Source: Ruegeria sp. A3M17 | GTDB taxonomy: Bacteria > Pseudomonadota > Alphaproteobacteria > Rhodobacterales > Rhodobacteraceae | DNA length: 64,000 bases | NCBI RefSeq assembly: GCF_003318255.1 | Contig: NZ_QOCF01000019.1 | Location: 86,113 to 150,112 of the forward strand | Direction: 5' to 3' | Shown: positions 56,041 to 64,000 of the stretch, one piece after another | Position numbering within the stretch: the first letter of the stretch is position 1 | Layout: every line of letters begins with the position of its first letter | Program-made: the position numbers and the translations under genes | Notes under the pieces: model-generated | What the model was told of the DNA's origin: nothing | The model's input: the letters and a program-made list of their open reading frames with translations, nothing else | Databases searched by the model: none

Positions 56041-56790
56041 ATGGCAGCGACGGATTTTCTGGAAACGGCGCAAGGGCGGCGGCTGGCTTATCACAAAAGC
56101 GATGGGGCAGGGCCGACGGTTGTATTTTTGGGCGGGCTGAAGTCTGACATGGAGGGCACCAAGGCGGTGCATCTTGAGGCTTGGGCCAAGGCGCGCGGTC
56201 AGGCATTCCTGCGGTTCGATTACTCGGGCCATGGCGAGAGCTCGGGCAAATTTGAGGACGGATGCATCGGCGACTGGCACGAGGATGCGTTGGCCGTGGT
56301 AACTGCCTTGACCAATGGACCGCTGATCGTGGTCGGGTCGTCGATGGGCGGCTGGCAAGCGCTTTTGCTGGCGAAGGCAATGCCGGATCGGATTGTAGGG
56401 ATGGTGACCGTCGCTGCCGCGCCTGATTTCACCGAGGACGGGTATTGGGTATCGTTTTCTGACACGCAAAAACAGGTGTTGGAAACCGAAGGGTATGTTG
56501 AATTGCCTTCGGACTATATGGAGCCTTATATAATCACGAAGCGAATGATTGAGGACGGAAGACAGCAGTTGGTTCTGCGGGATGGAATTAATCTTCAGTT
56601 TCCGGTGCGTTTTCTGCAAGGGACCGCAGATACTGCTGTTTCCACTGCAACCGCTGTGCGCCTGGTGGAACATGCCACCGGTTCAGATATGCGCCTGCTC
56701 TTGGTCAAGGATGCAGACCACAGGTTCTCGGACGGGCCATGCCTGGAAATCATCGAAAACGCCGTGCTTGAAGTGATGAGCGCGCAATGA
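56041..56790 (+). CDS. Alpha/beta hydrolase (ABHD10-like)
   Basis: 249 aa, Ser hydrolase with VVGSSMGGW elbow, FDYSGHGESSGKFED and a closing DADHRFSDGP His. Resembles mitochondrial ABHD10-type acyl-protein thioesterases. ATG at 56041 after GGAAAGAGGG; longer frame upstream is not supported. Overlaps the next gene by four bases (ATGA). Confidence 0.85.
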   Translation: MAATDFLETAQGRRLAYHKSDGAGPTVVFLGGLKSDMEGTKAVHLEAWAKARGQAFLRFDYSGHGESSGKFEDGCIGDWHEDALAVVTALTNGPLIVVGSSMGGWQALLLAKAMPDRIVGMVTVAAAPDFTEDGYWVSFSDTQKQVLETEGYVELPSDYMEPYIITKRMIEDGRQQLVLRDGINLQFPVRFLQGTADTAVSTATAVRLVEHATGSDMRLLLVKDADHRFSDGPCLEIIENAVLEVMSAQ

Positions 56791-57782
56791 TCCGGGGGTT
56801 GGGCAAAGCCATCGGCCGTGTTCTTCTGGTGCTGGTCGCGGCTGGTGCCCTGATCTATTGGTTTGGTCCGCGCGAAGAAGTGAACCTGAACCCGACATTT
56901 GAACCGCGCAAGTTTGGCGAAGGGGTGCAGGTCTATTTCGAAAGCGTCGAGTCCGCTTTCGATGACATAACTCCGGGTGTTGAGAAACGGGTTGTCTGGC
57001 GGGACGGGTTCAAAGAACGACGCACCCCGGTTTCCATATTGTATTTGCACGGGTTTTCCGCCTCGTCCGAGGAAATTCGCCCAGTCCCAGATATGGTCGC
57101 CGATGCGCTGGGAGCCAATCTTGTCTACACCCGCTTGCAGGGTCATGGGCGCGGCGGGGAGGCGATGGCCGGAGGCACCGCTTCGGGCTGGATGGAGGAT
57201 ATGGCTGAAGGATTGGCCGCCGCCCGTGCGGTGGGCGATCAGGTCGTCGTGATTTCAACCTCCACCGGCGGAACTCTGGCTGCGGCGGCAGCATTGGACG
57301 ATGCGCTGATAGAAAACGTAGCCGGTTTGGTGTTTGTTTCTCCGAATTTTGGTGTGAACACGCCCGGAGCCTGGATACCGGGCCTTCCATGGGCGCGAAG
57401 CTGGTTGCCATTGATCATGGGGGAAGAACGGGACGTCTCGGGGCCGGATCCCGAGAAGAACAAGTACTGGTCGTCGGTTTATCCGTGGGAGGCAGTTGTG
57501 CCCATGACCGCCTTGGTTGAGACTGTTTATGCCATGGACTTCTCGCAGGCGCGTGTCCCGGCGCTGTTCTGGTTCTCTGACGATGATCAGGTTGTGCGCC
57601 CGGACTTGACCCACAAGGTAGCCGACGCTTGGGGGGGGCCTGCAAGTGTTAGGACGGTTACGATGGGGCCGGGCGATGACCCGTCATCCCATGTCATTGC
57701 CGGACGTTTGATGTCTCCGGGACAGACCGATGCTGCCGTCGCTGGTATTCTGGCATGGTTGAAAGAGCAGGGGATCGAATGA
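56787..57782 (+). CDS. Membrane-anchored alpha/beta hydrolase
   Basis: 331 aa. N-terminal hydrophobic helix (VLLVLVAAGALIYWFG), then an alpha/beta hydrolase with LYLHGFSASSEEI and the elbow VISTSTGGTL, where the usual Gly before the first x is Ser (STSTGG). Similar to serine-aminopeptidase/carboxylesterase-like lipases. Coupled on both sides (ATGA with 56041-56790, TGATG with the VOC gene). Confidence 0.8.
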   Translation: MIRGLGKAIGRVLLVLVAAGALIYWFGPREEVNLNPTFEPRKFGEGVQVYFESVESAFDDITPGVEKRVVWRDGFKERRTPVSILYLHGFSASSEEIRPVPDMVADALGANLVYTRLQGHGRGGEAMAGGTASGWMEDMAEGLAAARAVGDQVVVISTSTGGTLAAAAALDDALIENVAGLVFVSPNFGVNTPGAWIPGLPWARSWLPLIMGEERDVSGPDPEKNKYWSSVYPWEAVVPMTALVETVYAMDFSQARVPALFWFSDDDQVVRPDLTHKVADAWGGPASVRTVTMGPGDDPSSHVIAGRLMSPGQTDAAVAGILAWLKEQGIE

Positions 57783-58210
57783 TGGAACAGCGCGTCAGCC
57801 TGATAACTGTCGGGGTGGAAGACCCGGAAGCTGCGGCCGCATTCTATGAAAAGATCGGCTGGAAACGTGTCGACAGTCCGGACGGTGTGATTGCCTTTGA
57901 TCTGATCGGGCAGACGCTGGGGCTGTATCCTCTGCCAGCACTGGCCGATGAGATTGGTGTTGACGTGGGCACCTTGGGCCGTGGGGCGCTGACGCTTAGC
58001 TATAACTGCCAGTCAAAGGAGGATGTCGCGCAGGTTTTAAGCAAAGTTCAGGCCGCTGGTGCCGAGGTTCTTAAACCGGCCTCGGATGTGTTCTGGGGCG
58101 GGCATCACGGTTATTTCCGCGCACCCGAGGGCACGGTATGGGAGGTCGCTTTCAACCCGTTCTCACCTCTGGCCCCTGATGGGGCGTTTCGTTGGAACGG
58201 GTACGGGTGA
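57782..58210 (+). CDS. VOC-family protein
   Basis: 142 aa, vicinal-oxygen-chelate fold (VGVEDPEAAAAFYEKIGWKR). Metal ligands are incomplete: a GGHHGYF stretch and a final VWEVAFN Glu are present but the first His is missing. Possibly a binding rather than catalytic member. Starts within the previous stop codon (TGATG) and its own stop overlaps the next ATG by one base. Confidence 0.75.
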   Translation: MEQRVSLITVGVEDPEAAAAFYEKIGWKRVDSPDGVIAFDLIGQTLGLYPLPALADEIGVDVGTLGRGALTLSYNCQSKEDVAQVLSKVQAAGAEVLKPASDVFWGGHHGYFRAPEGTVWEVAFNPFSPLAPDGAFRWNGYG

Positions 58211-58842
58211 TGCGTAAGCCAGGTAGCATGTGGAGCCTTGAAACTCTTGGCCGCGTGCGCCTGTCTCGGCACTTTTTCATGCGGGATTTTCTTTATTCTG
58301 AGATCGGAAATTTCCATGAAAAACAGAACCTTCCCGACAATCCTGATCTTGCCATCGAAACCGGTCGTGCCTTTTGCCAGACGTTACTGGACCCGTTAGA
58401 GGAAACGTTCGGACGAGTGGCGGTTCGGTCCGGTTACCGATCGCCGTCGTTGAATCAATTTGGCAATGAAAACCGGCTAAACTGTGCCCGAAACGATAAT
58501 CCACTGGAGTGCCATATCTGGGATTGGGGTACCGGCGACGATCGGATTTCTGGGGCGTCGATTGTCATTCCGTGGTTCGCGGATCGTTATGCGGAAGGCC
58601 GGGATTGGCGCGATCTGGCGTGGTGGATGCACGATCATCTGGAGTATTCCGAGATTTGGTTTTTTCCAAAACTCTGTGCCTTCAATCTGGTGTGGCGGCC
58701 AATTCCCCTCAAGCGTATCGACAGCTACATCGCCCCGCGCGGGTGCCTGTTGCGTGCAGGCGAAAATCCGGGCGAAGACCTGAAGACTCGTCAAAAGCGC
58801 TATGCGGATTTTCCCGCGTTTCGCGGTATTGCCTACCCGTGA
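58210..58842 (+). CDS. Peptidase M15-like fold protein
   Basis: About 210 aa. The segment AVRSGYRSPSLNQFG and ECHIWDWG recall the D-Ala-D-Ala carboxypeptidase (M15/Hedgehog) fold where SxxHxxGxAxD would be; here CHIWDWG replaces it, so zinc binding is uncertain. A later HDHLEYSEIWFFP adds His. ATG at 58210 overlaps the VOC stop. Activity is not established. Confidence 0.6.
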   Translation: MRKPGSMWSLETLGRVRLSRHFFMRDFLYSEIGNFHEKQNLPDNPDLAIETGRAFCQTLLDPLEETFGRVAVRSGYRSPSLNQFGNENRLNCARNDNPLECHIWDWGTGDDRISGASIVIPWFADRYAEGRDWRDLAWWMHDHLEYSEIWFFPKLCAFNLVWRPIPLKRIDSYIAPRGCLLRAGENPGEDLKTRQKRYADFPAFRGIAYP

Positions 58843-58926
58843 AGTTTAACTTGCCCAGGCCGAAAAAACCTCTCATCCTGTTAAAAAACAAAGCCACTCA
58901 AGAAGCTGAGACGAAGGAGGCCGCGA

Positions 58927-59643
58927 TTGATCGAGCCGCTGGTTCTATTGCCCGGATTGATGTGCGATTCTAGGGTGTTCGCCCCTCAGATCGCCCACTT
59001 TTCCCGTCAGTGTGCGGTCACGGTTGCACCGGTTTCGCTGGGCGAGCGGATAGAAGAGATCGCCTCGGGCCTTTTGGATCAATTGCCACACCGCTTCGCG
59101 CTTGCTGGATTTAGTATGGGGGGTGTGGTGGCGCTTGAACTCGTTCGTCGCGCGCCCGATCGAATCTCGCGCCTGTGTCTGATGGCCACAGATGCGCAGG
59201 CCGACACGCCCCAAATTGCGGCGGACCGAGAAAAGCATATGGTTGGCGCCAAGGCCGGACGGCTCGAAGAGGTTATGCGAAAGATCCTCGGGTCAGATAC
59301 GTTGGCCCCGGGGCCAAGGCGGGTTCCCATTCTGAGTGACGTGACTGCCATGGCATTGGATCAAGGGGCAGATGTGTTCGAACGCCAGATGCGCGCTTTG
59401 CAGCGGCGCCCTGATCAGCAAGGTGGGCTGCGAATGATCAAGGTTCCCACGTTGGTCTTGTGTGGGGCGCATGACCTGCTGACACCCGTAAGAAAGCACG
59501 CCTTTATGGCAGATCTGATCCCAAACGCGGAACTCAATGTGGTTGAGGACGCCGGGCATTTGCCAACGCTCGAAGCTCCTCAGGTCGTCAATGATGCACT
59601 TGAGAACTGGCTAAACATGCCTGCGCGAGTCTCTTACGAGTAA
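58927..59643 (+). CDS. Alpha/beta hydrolase
   Basis: 238 aa, with LAGFSMGGVVALEL elbow (Ser nucleophile), LCGAHDLLTP (Asp) and DAGHLPTLEAP (His). TTG start at 58927 supported by AAGGAGG 6-7 bp upstream. Family of small esterases/thioesterases. It converges with the GFA-like gene and overlaps it by 10 bp. Confidence 0.85.
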   Translation: MIEPLVLLPGLMCDSRVFAPQIAHFSRQCAVTVAPVSLGERIEEIASGLLDQLPHRFALAGFSMGGVVALELVRRAPDRISRLCLMATDAQADTPQIAADREKHMVGAKAGRLEEVMRKILGSDTLAPGPRRVPILSDVTAMALDQGADVFERQMRALQRRPDQQGGLRMIKVPTLVLCGAHDLLTPVRKHAFMADLIPNAELNVVEDAGHLPTLEAPQVVNDALENWLNMPARVSYE

Positions 59644-60218
59644 AGGGCTGCGCGCTCGGATTTGCTGAGGATCACAGGCTCGGCAACGGGATCAGATGTG
59701 GCCGGGTCGAAAAAAGGTGAGTTTTTCCAGCTGCCCGAAAAACGCGATTTCGCAACGCGCGTCAGCATGCCGTAGATGGCCGGCCCCAGCTTTTCGTGGG
59801 TTTGTTTGCCGTCGCCCTTGGGCACAAATCCCCGAGTCGTAGCCGGCCCCAGCCCGCTTGGGTCAGGGATACGATTAACGCTAAAACCCACGAACGGGAA
59901 TTTCGGCGTGCGTGCAGTGGTCGCCAGCGGAGCATTGCAGCAACTGGCATACCAGCGCAGCATCCCCTTTGGGCTTAGCTGCATTAGGGCCAGATGCTTG
60001 GCACCGCCGTCAAAAATGATCTCTTCCGGAAGGGTCTGCAAAATCTCAACAGGGCCGGGGGCGGGGTCGGGTTGCCCGAAATACAACTGGGCTGCGCGGC
60101 AATCATGGCAGTAGCACACGACATGTGTGCCGTGTTTCACGCCTGCGGTGCTGATCCGCCCGTGCAGGGAACCGCAAGAGCAGGAAAATGGGATATCTGT
60201 CGCCACTTTCCTGTTCAT
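59634..60218 (-). CDS. GFA/DUF6151-like Cys-rich protein
   Basis: 194 aa. Cys pairs typical of glutathione-dependent formaldehyde-activating-like zinc folds: FSCSCGSLHG, VVCYCHDCRA and YASCCNAPL. Probably binds Zn; related members bind glutathione adducts, but this one is of unknown substrate. Located between a hydrolase and phaZ. Confidence 0.75.
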   Translation of the reverse strand: MNRKVATDIPFSCSCGSLHGRISTAGVKHGTHVVCYCHDCRAAQLYFGQPDPAPGPVEILQTLPEEIIFDGGAKHLALMQLSPKGMLRWYASCCNAPLATTARTPKFPFVGFSVNRIPDPSGLGPATTRGFVPKGDGKQTHEKLGPAIYGMLTRVAKSRFSGSWKNSPFFDPATSDPVAEPVILSKSERAALYS

Positions 60219-60223
60219 GATTT

Positions 60224-61495
60224 CTAGGCCACTTTGTTTTTGTTTGCGGCGCGACGCTTTGGTTTGCGCGTATTTGCATTCATGAAGTCAATCACAAGCG
60301 GCCGGATGTTATCCCGCCAGCTACGGCCCGCAAAAATGCCATAGTGACCCGCGCCGGGTTCGACGTGGCTAGCCTTTTTTGCATCCGGCAAACCGGTGCA
60401 GAGCTCAAGCGCGGCAATACACTGGCCGGGCGCCGAGATATCGTCATTTGCGCCTTCAACCGTTTTGACCGCAACATCGGTGATTTTGCCGATATCGACC
60501 TTGTGGCCTGCGACAACGAACTCATTGCGGGCGATCTCGCGGTCTTTGAACACGCGCTCGACCGTGGAAAGGTAAAACTCGGCGGGCATGTCCATGACCG
60601 CCAGGTATTCATCGTAAAAGCGGTTATGCGCATCGTGATCGGACGCTTCGCCCCGCATCACGCGCTGGATCTGATCGGTGAACGCTTTGGAGTGGCGATC
60701 CCCGTTCATCGACATGAAGGACGCCAATTGCAGCAAGCCTGGATATACCATGCGGCCGACGCCTTTGTATTTGAAGCCGACGCGCTGGATCATGGTTTCT
60801 TCCAGCTGTCCCATGGTGACACGACGGCCGAAATCGGTCACGTCGGTCGGGGTGGCATCAGGGTCAACCGGACCACCGATCAGGGTCAATGTGCTGGGCT
60901 GAGCTTTGGGCTCGACCTCGGCCAGATAAGCGGTTGCGGCAAGCGTCAGAGGGGCGGGCTGGCAAATGGCTACAACATGAGTGTCCGGGCCCAGCTCTTT
61001 CATAAAATCGACAAGATACAGCGTGTAATCCTCGACATCGAACTTGCCTTCGGAAACAGGGATATCACGCGCATTATGCCAGTCGGTTACGTAAACCTCA
61101 CAATTGACCAGCAGACTTTTGACCGTGGAACGCAACAAAGTCGCGTAGTGGCCAGACATTGGCGCCACCAGCAGCACCTTGCGGGGTTGTTCTTCGCGTC
61201 CATTGACGCGAATATGGATCAGGTCGCCAAATGGGCGCTCCATTACGGGAACAATATCAACAAGGTGGTCTTTGCCATCCTCACACGTGAACGTTCGAAT
61301 ACCCCAGTCCGGCTTTGCGATCATGCGCTGAAACGTGCGCTCGGTCACCTCGCCCCATGCGGCCATCATGCTGAACGCTGGGTTGGGGATCATGGAAAAC
61401 AGTGGGTAAGACGCCATAGCGCTGGCCGTTGCCCCCATCCATTGGTTTGTGTTGCGCATGGTTTCCATAAGGTCGTAGGTCATCATGTAGCGCAT
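60224..61495 (-). CDS. phaZ: Intracellular PHA depolymerase
   Basis: 423 aa of the PhaZ1-type depolymerase family, which uses a Cys rather than Ser nucleophile; VVAICQPAPLTLAA is the likely elbow. Closes with the PGAGHYGIFAGRSWR His motif. Releases 3-hydroxybutyrate from storage granules. ATG at 61495 after CAGGAGG; upstream in-frame extension is not family-like. Divergent from phaC. Confidence 0.93.
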   Translation of the reverse strand: MRYMMTYDLMETMRNTNQWMGATASAMASYPLFSMIPNPAFSMMAAWGEVTERTFQRMIAKPDWGIRTFTCEDGKDHLVDIVPVMERPFGDLIHIRVNGREEQPRKVLLVAPMSGHYATLLRSTVKSLLVNCEVYVTDWHNARDIPVSEGKFDVEDYTLYLVDFMKELGPDTHVVAICQPAPLTLAATAYLAEVEPKAQPSTLTLIGGPVDPDATPTDVTDFGRRVTMGQLEETMIQRVGFKYKGVGRMVYPGLLQLASFMSMNGDRHSKAFTDQIQRVMRGEASDHDAHNRFYDEYLAVMDMPAEFYLSTVERVFKDREIARNEFVVAGHKVDIGKITDVAVKTVEGANDDISAPGQCIAALELCTGLPDAKKASHVEPGAGHYGIFAGRSWRDNIRPLVIDFMNANTRKPKRRAANKNKVA

Positions 61496-61569
61496 ATAGG
61501 GGGCCTCCTGGCTGCCGGTGTGAGTGTCGGACCATTCGTCGCTTTGCTCCCCAAGCCCACGACGATTAT

Positions 61570-61580
61570 TCTGCATAGCA
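61570..61580. promoter_or_regulatory. PhaR-type site in the phaZ/phaC promoter
   Basis: CTGCATAGCAG fits CTGC-N3-GCAG, the reported PhaR half-site arrangement in Paracoccus. It lies in the divergent 110-bp region between phaZ and phaC. Confidence 0.6.
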
Positions 61581-61605
61581 GCGAGGTTAAGGGGGAATTG
61601 TTAAA

Positions 61606-63408
61606 ATGACAACAAGTGAACACCAGACACCGGAGCTATCCCTGGAACACCTTGAGAGGCTTAAAGAAAATATGGACAAGGTGGAGGAGCTTTCGAAGCG
61701 GCTTGTTGATGCGATGTCGGGAAAGAAGGGTCATAACCCTGCTTTGGACGGTCCGAATCAAGAGCTTTATGCAAAGGCAGCATCGGCGTATTGGGCTGAA
61801 GCGATGCATAATCCTGCGCGGCTAATGGAGAAGCAGATCGAGTTCTGGGGCCAGTCTGTTCTGAACTTTGCCGAGGCGCAGCAGGCGCTAGTAGGCGGTG
61901 AGGCGGAAGAGCCCGCATCAGGCCCCCGGGACAAGCGGTTTTCCAACCCCTTGTGGGAGACCAATCCGTATTTCAAATTCATCCGTCAGCAATATCAGAC
62001 CAATGCCGATGCCATCGCGCAGGCGGTGGCTTCGGTCGATGACCTGGATGTGCAGGACAAGCAGCGGCTGGCGTTCTTCTCGCAGCAGATCATCGACATG
62101 ATGTCGCCGACGAACTTTCTGGCGACCAATCCGGATGCGCTTGAAAAGGCGGTCGAGACGGAAGGCCGGTCGTTGATCCAGGGTCTGGAAAATCTTGTGG
62201 CCGATCTCGAGGCCAATGACGGCGAGATGGTGGTCAAGCTTGCCGATGAGAGCGCCTTTGAGGTCGGCGGCAATATCGCGACGACGCCCGGGGATGTGGT
62301 CTATCGCAACCGGATGATGGAGTTGATCCAGTACAAGCCTGCGACCGAGACGGTGCATGAAACGCCGCTGGTGCTGTTCCCGCCCTGGATCAACAAGTTC
62401 TACATCCTGGACCTCAAGGCGCAAAACAGCCTGATCAAATGGGTGACCGAGCAGGGCTATACCTTGTTTGTGGTCAGCTGGGTGAACGCCGATGAATCCC
62501 ACGCCGATATAGGCATGGAGGATTATATCCAGGACGGTTTCCTGACCGCGATCGAAGAGGTCAAATCGATCTGCAAGGTCAAGCAGGTCAACGCGGTCGG
62601 CTATTGCATCGCGGGCACCACGCTGAGCCTGACACTGTCGCTGCTCAAGCAGCGCGGCGACAAATCGATCAAATCGGCCACGTTCTTCACGGCCCTGACG
62701 GACTTTGGCGACCAGGGAGAGTTCACGCCCTTCCTGCAGAACGACTTTGTGGACGGGATCGAGGATCAGATCTCGGAGGACGGGGTTCTGAAAGCATGGA
62801 TCATCGGGCGCACGATGTCGTTTCTGCGATCAAAGGACCTGATCTACGGGCCTGCGATCCGCAGTTATATGATGGGTGAGACACCGCCCGCGTTTGATCT
62901 GCTGTTTTGGAACGGGGACGGGGCCAATCTGCCTGGTCGTATGGCGGTCCAATACCTGCGCGGCCTGTGTCAGCGCAATGACTTCGTCACCGATGGGTTC
63001 GAATTGCTAGGGCATAAGTTGCATGTGCACGACGTGGACGTGCCCCTGATGGCGATCACCTGCGAGACGGATCACATCGCGGCGTGGAAGGCGTGTTATC
63101 GCGGTGTGCAGCAGATGGGGTCGCGGTCGAAAAGCTTCATCGTCTCGGAATCAGGGCATATTGCCGGCATTGTGAACCCGCCCAGCAAGAAGAAATACGG
63201 CCATTACACCAATACTGATCTGAAGGCAGATCCCGAGACCTGGCTGAAAGAGGCCACGTATCACGAAGGGTCCTGGTGGCCCCGGTGGGAGGCCTGGCTG
63301 AAGAAGCGGTCGGGTAAGCAGGTGCCCACGCGCGCGCCCGGCGATTCGGGGCATCCCGCCCTGGCGCCTGCGCCGGGAACCTATGTACGGGTTAAGGCAA
63401 GCGGTTGA
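61606..63408 (+). CDS. phaC: Class I polyhydroxyalkanoate synthase
   Basis: 600 aa. Lipase-like box GYCIAG with nucleophile Cys334; PhaC N-terminal domain (about 100-280) and the conserved VVSWVNADESHADIGMEDYI, followed by ESGHIAGIVNPP with the catalytic His. Polymerises (R)-3-hydroxyacyl-CoA to PHA. Divergent from phaZ and followed by a phasin gene; no phaA/phaB here. Confidence 0.97.
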   Translation: MTTSEHQTPELSLEHLERLKENMDKVEELSKRLVDAMSGKKGHNPALDGPNQELYAKAASAYWAEAMHNPARLMEKQIEFWGQSVLNFAEAQQALVGGEAEEPASGPRDKRFSNPLWETNPYFKFIRQQYQTNADAIAQAVASVDDLDVQDKQRLAFFSQQIIDMMSPTNFLATNPDALEKAVETEGRSLIQGLENLVADLEANDGEMVVKLADESAFEVGGNIATTPGDVVYRNRMMELIQYKPATETVHETPLVLFPPWINKFYILDLKAQNSLIKWVTEQGYTLFVVSWVNADESHADIGMEDYIQDGFLTAIEEVKSICKVKQVNAVGYCIAGTTLSLTLSLLKQRGDKSIKSATFFTALTDFGDQGEFTPFLQNDFVDGIEDQISEDGVLKAWIIGRTMSFLRSKDLIYGPAIRSYMMGETPPAFDLLFWNGDGANLPGRMAVQYLRGLCQRNDFVTDGFELLGHKLHVHDVDVPLMAITCETDHIAAWKACYRGVQQMGSRSKSFIVSESGHIAGIVNPPSKKKYGHYTNTDLKADPETWLKEATYHEGSWWPRWEAWLKKRSGKQVPTRAPGDSGHPALAPAPGTYVRVKASG

Positions 63409-63433
63409 TTCCTAACCCTTCTGCGAAGAATTT

Positions 63434-63474
63434 CTGCAGTGCAGCAAGAAAAATCTTGCAATGCTGCACTGCGG
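63434..63474. promoter_or_regulatory. Two PhaR-type sites before the phasin gene
   Basis: CTGCAGTGCAG (63434-63444) matches CTGC-N3-GCAG exactly. CTGCACTGCGG (63464-63474) matches with one change. Together they form an imperfect inverted pair around an A-rich centre. Their position upstream of a phasin gene is where PhaR represses until PHA titrates it away. Confidence 0.7.
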
Positions 63475-63539
63475 CATCCATATTGTCCCCAAGCTGATGA
63501 AAACCGGGGTGGGCCCGGTTCGGCAAAAGGATTTTAGAC

Positions 63540-63986
63540 ATGGCAAAGACGCAAGACTTCACCGCGACCCTGAAAGACGTTATGGGCGCGTTCCCCGTTG
63601 ACACCACCGCTCTGGAAGGCGCTTTCAAATCGACCGCGACGCTGAACGAAAAGCTGTCGGGTGTTGCGCTGGAAGCGGCTGAAAAGTCGGCTGAGATCTC
63701 GAGCAAATGGACCAAGGACACCCTGGCCAAGCTGACCGAGATGTCGAAAGCCAAGGCAGAACCTGCAGACTACGCCAAAGCGGCCACAGACTTCGCCAGC
63801 GCGTCGGCTGAAGTTGCTGCTGAAAACATGGCGGCTTTCGCAGAGATCGCGAAAAAAGTTCAGTCCGAAACCGTTGAGCTGCTGATGGCGGCTGGCAAAG
63901 ACGTAGCCGAAGACACAACCGCGGCTGTCAAAAAAGCCACCAACGACGTGACCGCAGCTGCCAAGAAAGCAACTGCTGCCAAGTAA
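63540..63986 (+). CDS. phaP: Phasin (PHA granule-associated protein)
   Basis: 148 aa, almost entirely amphipathic helix, Ala/Lys/Glu-rich, with the phasin_2 pattern (KLSGVALEAAEKSAEISSKW). Contains repeated AxxA-type spacing and a Lys/Ala-rich C-terminus (AVKKATNDVTAAAKKATAAK). Coats PHA granules and regulates their size. Downstream of phaC with PhaR-type sites between them. Confidence 0.93.
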   Translation: MAKTQDFTATLKDVMGAFPVDTTALEGAFKSTATLNEKLSGVALEAAEKSAEISSKWTKDTLAKLTEMSKAKAEPADYAKAATDFASASAEVAAENMAAFAEIAKKVQSETVELLMAAGKDVAEDTTAAVKKATNDVTAAAKKATAAK

Positions 63987-64000
63987 GCAAACGCCGCGAG

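Noticed and set aside
60344..61609. 421-codon open frame opposite phaZ
   Set aside because: Antisense to a clear phaZ, with no recognisable domain; long antisense frames are usual in high-GC genes.

Overview
The window looks like chromosomal DNA of a marine alphaproteobacterium of the Rhodobacterales, most likely the Roseobacter group. The grounds are a class I PHA system (phaZ/phaC/phasin), thyX, an SdhE with an alphaproteobacterial LdtR-like MarR regulator, a TRAP transporter with an RpiR regulator, several small proteins typical of Rhodobacteraceae, and high-GC codon use. The assignment is inferred from gene content, not from a marker-gene search.

Region 1 (about 1-13.6 kb) is accessory. 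A 47-bp direct repeat (567-613 and 13495-13541) equals the 3' half of an intact tRNA-Cys gene at 13495-13568, so a block of about 12.9 kb appears to have been inserted at the tRNA-Cys 3' end. Its left arm is phage- or plasmid-like: a HTH replication-type gene with GC-rich dyads inside it, then a HipBA toxin-antitoxin pair with three evenly spaced operators. The rest is cargo. One minus-strand run holds two SDRs, an NTF2-like protein, a PNPOx/flavin-reductase fusion and a hypothetical. A plus-strand series holds a VOC protein, an AhpD-like protein, a DUF4142 protein, a cupredoxin and a fused double NrtS-like nitrate/nitrite transporter, with a divergent LysR regulator. No integrase is visible inside the block.

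Region 2 (13.7-24.4 kb) is core-like: a PCMT-family protein and TolC, a PopZ-like protein, cobyric acid synthase, EF-P, a lone ABC membrane domain, YgfZ, a TIGR04283-type glycosyltransferase and an RpiR regulator.

Region 3 (24.4-36 kb) is a long plus-strand cluster: N-formylglutamate amidohydrolase-like protein, TRAP DctQMP, Na/Pi-type transporter, glutamine-synthetase-like ligase, aldehyde dehydrogenase and iron-type alcohol dehydrogenase, with EamA and alpha/beta hydrolase genes after it. Read together, these enzymes suggest import of an amino alcohol, gamma-glutamylation, two oxidations and hydrolytic release of glutamate plus an amino acid. This is a hypothesis.

Region 4 (36-53.7 kb) is mixed housekeeping: parE, a membrane-anchored NYN-type nuclease, PPK2, MATE, aspartate aminotransferase, SdhE, two DUF1194 proteins coupled to glyoxalase I, thyX and a cold-shock protein. 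It ends with a complete bufferin-type copper RiPP operon (bufA1, MNIO bufB, bufC, DoxX) carrying a terminator-like hairpin between precursor and enzyme genes. Region 5 (53.8-64 kb) has thrS, a tightly coupled operon of hydrolases, a VOC protein and an M15-like protein, and the PHA locus with three CTGC-N3-GC(A/G)G sites that fit PhaR binding.
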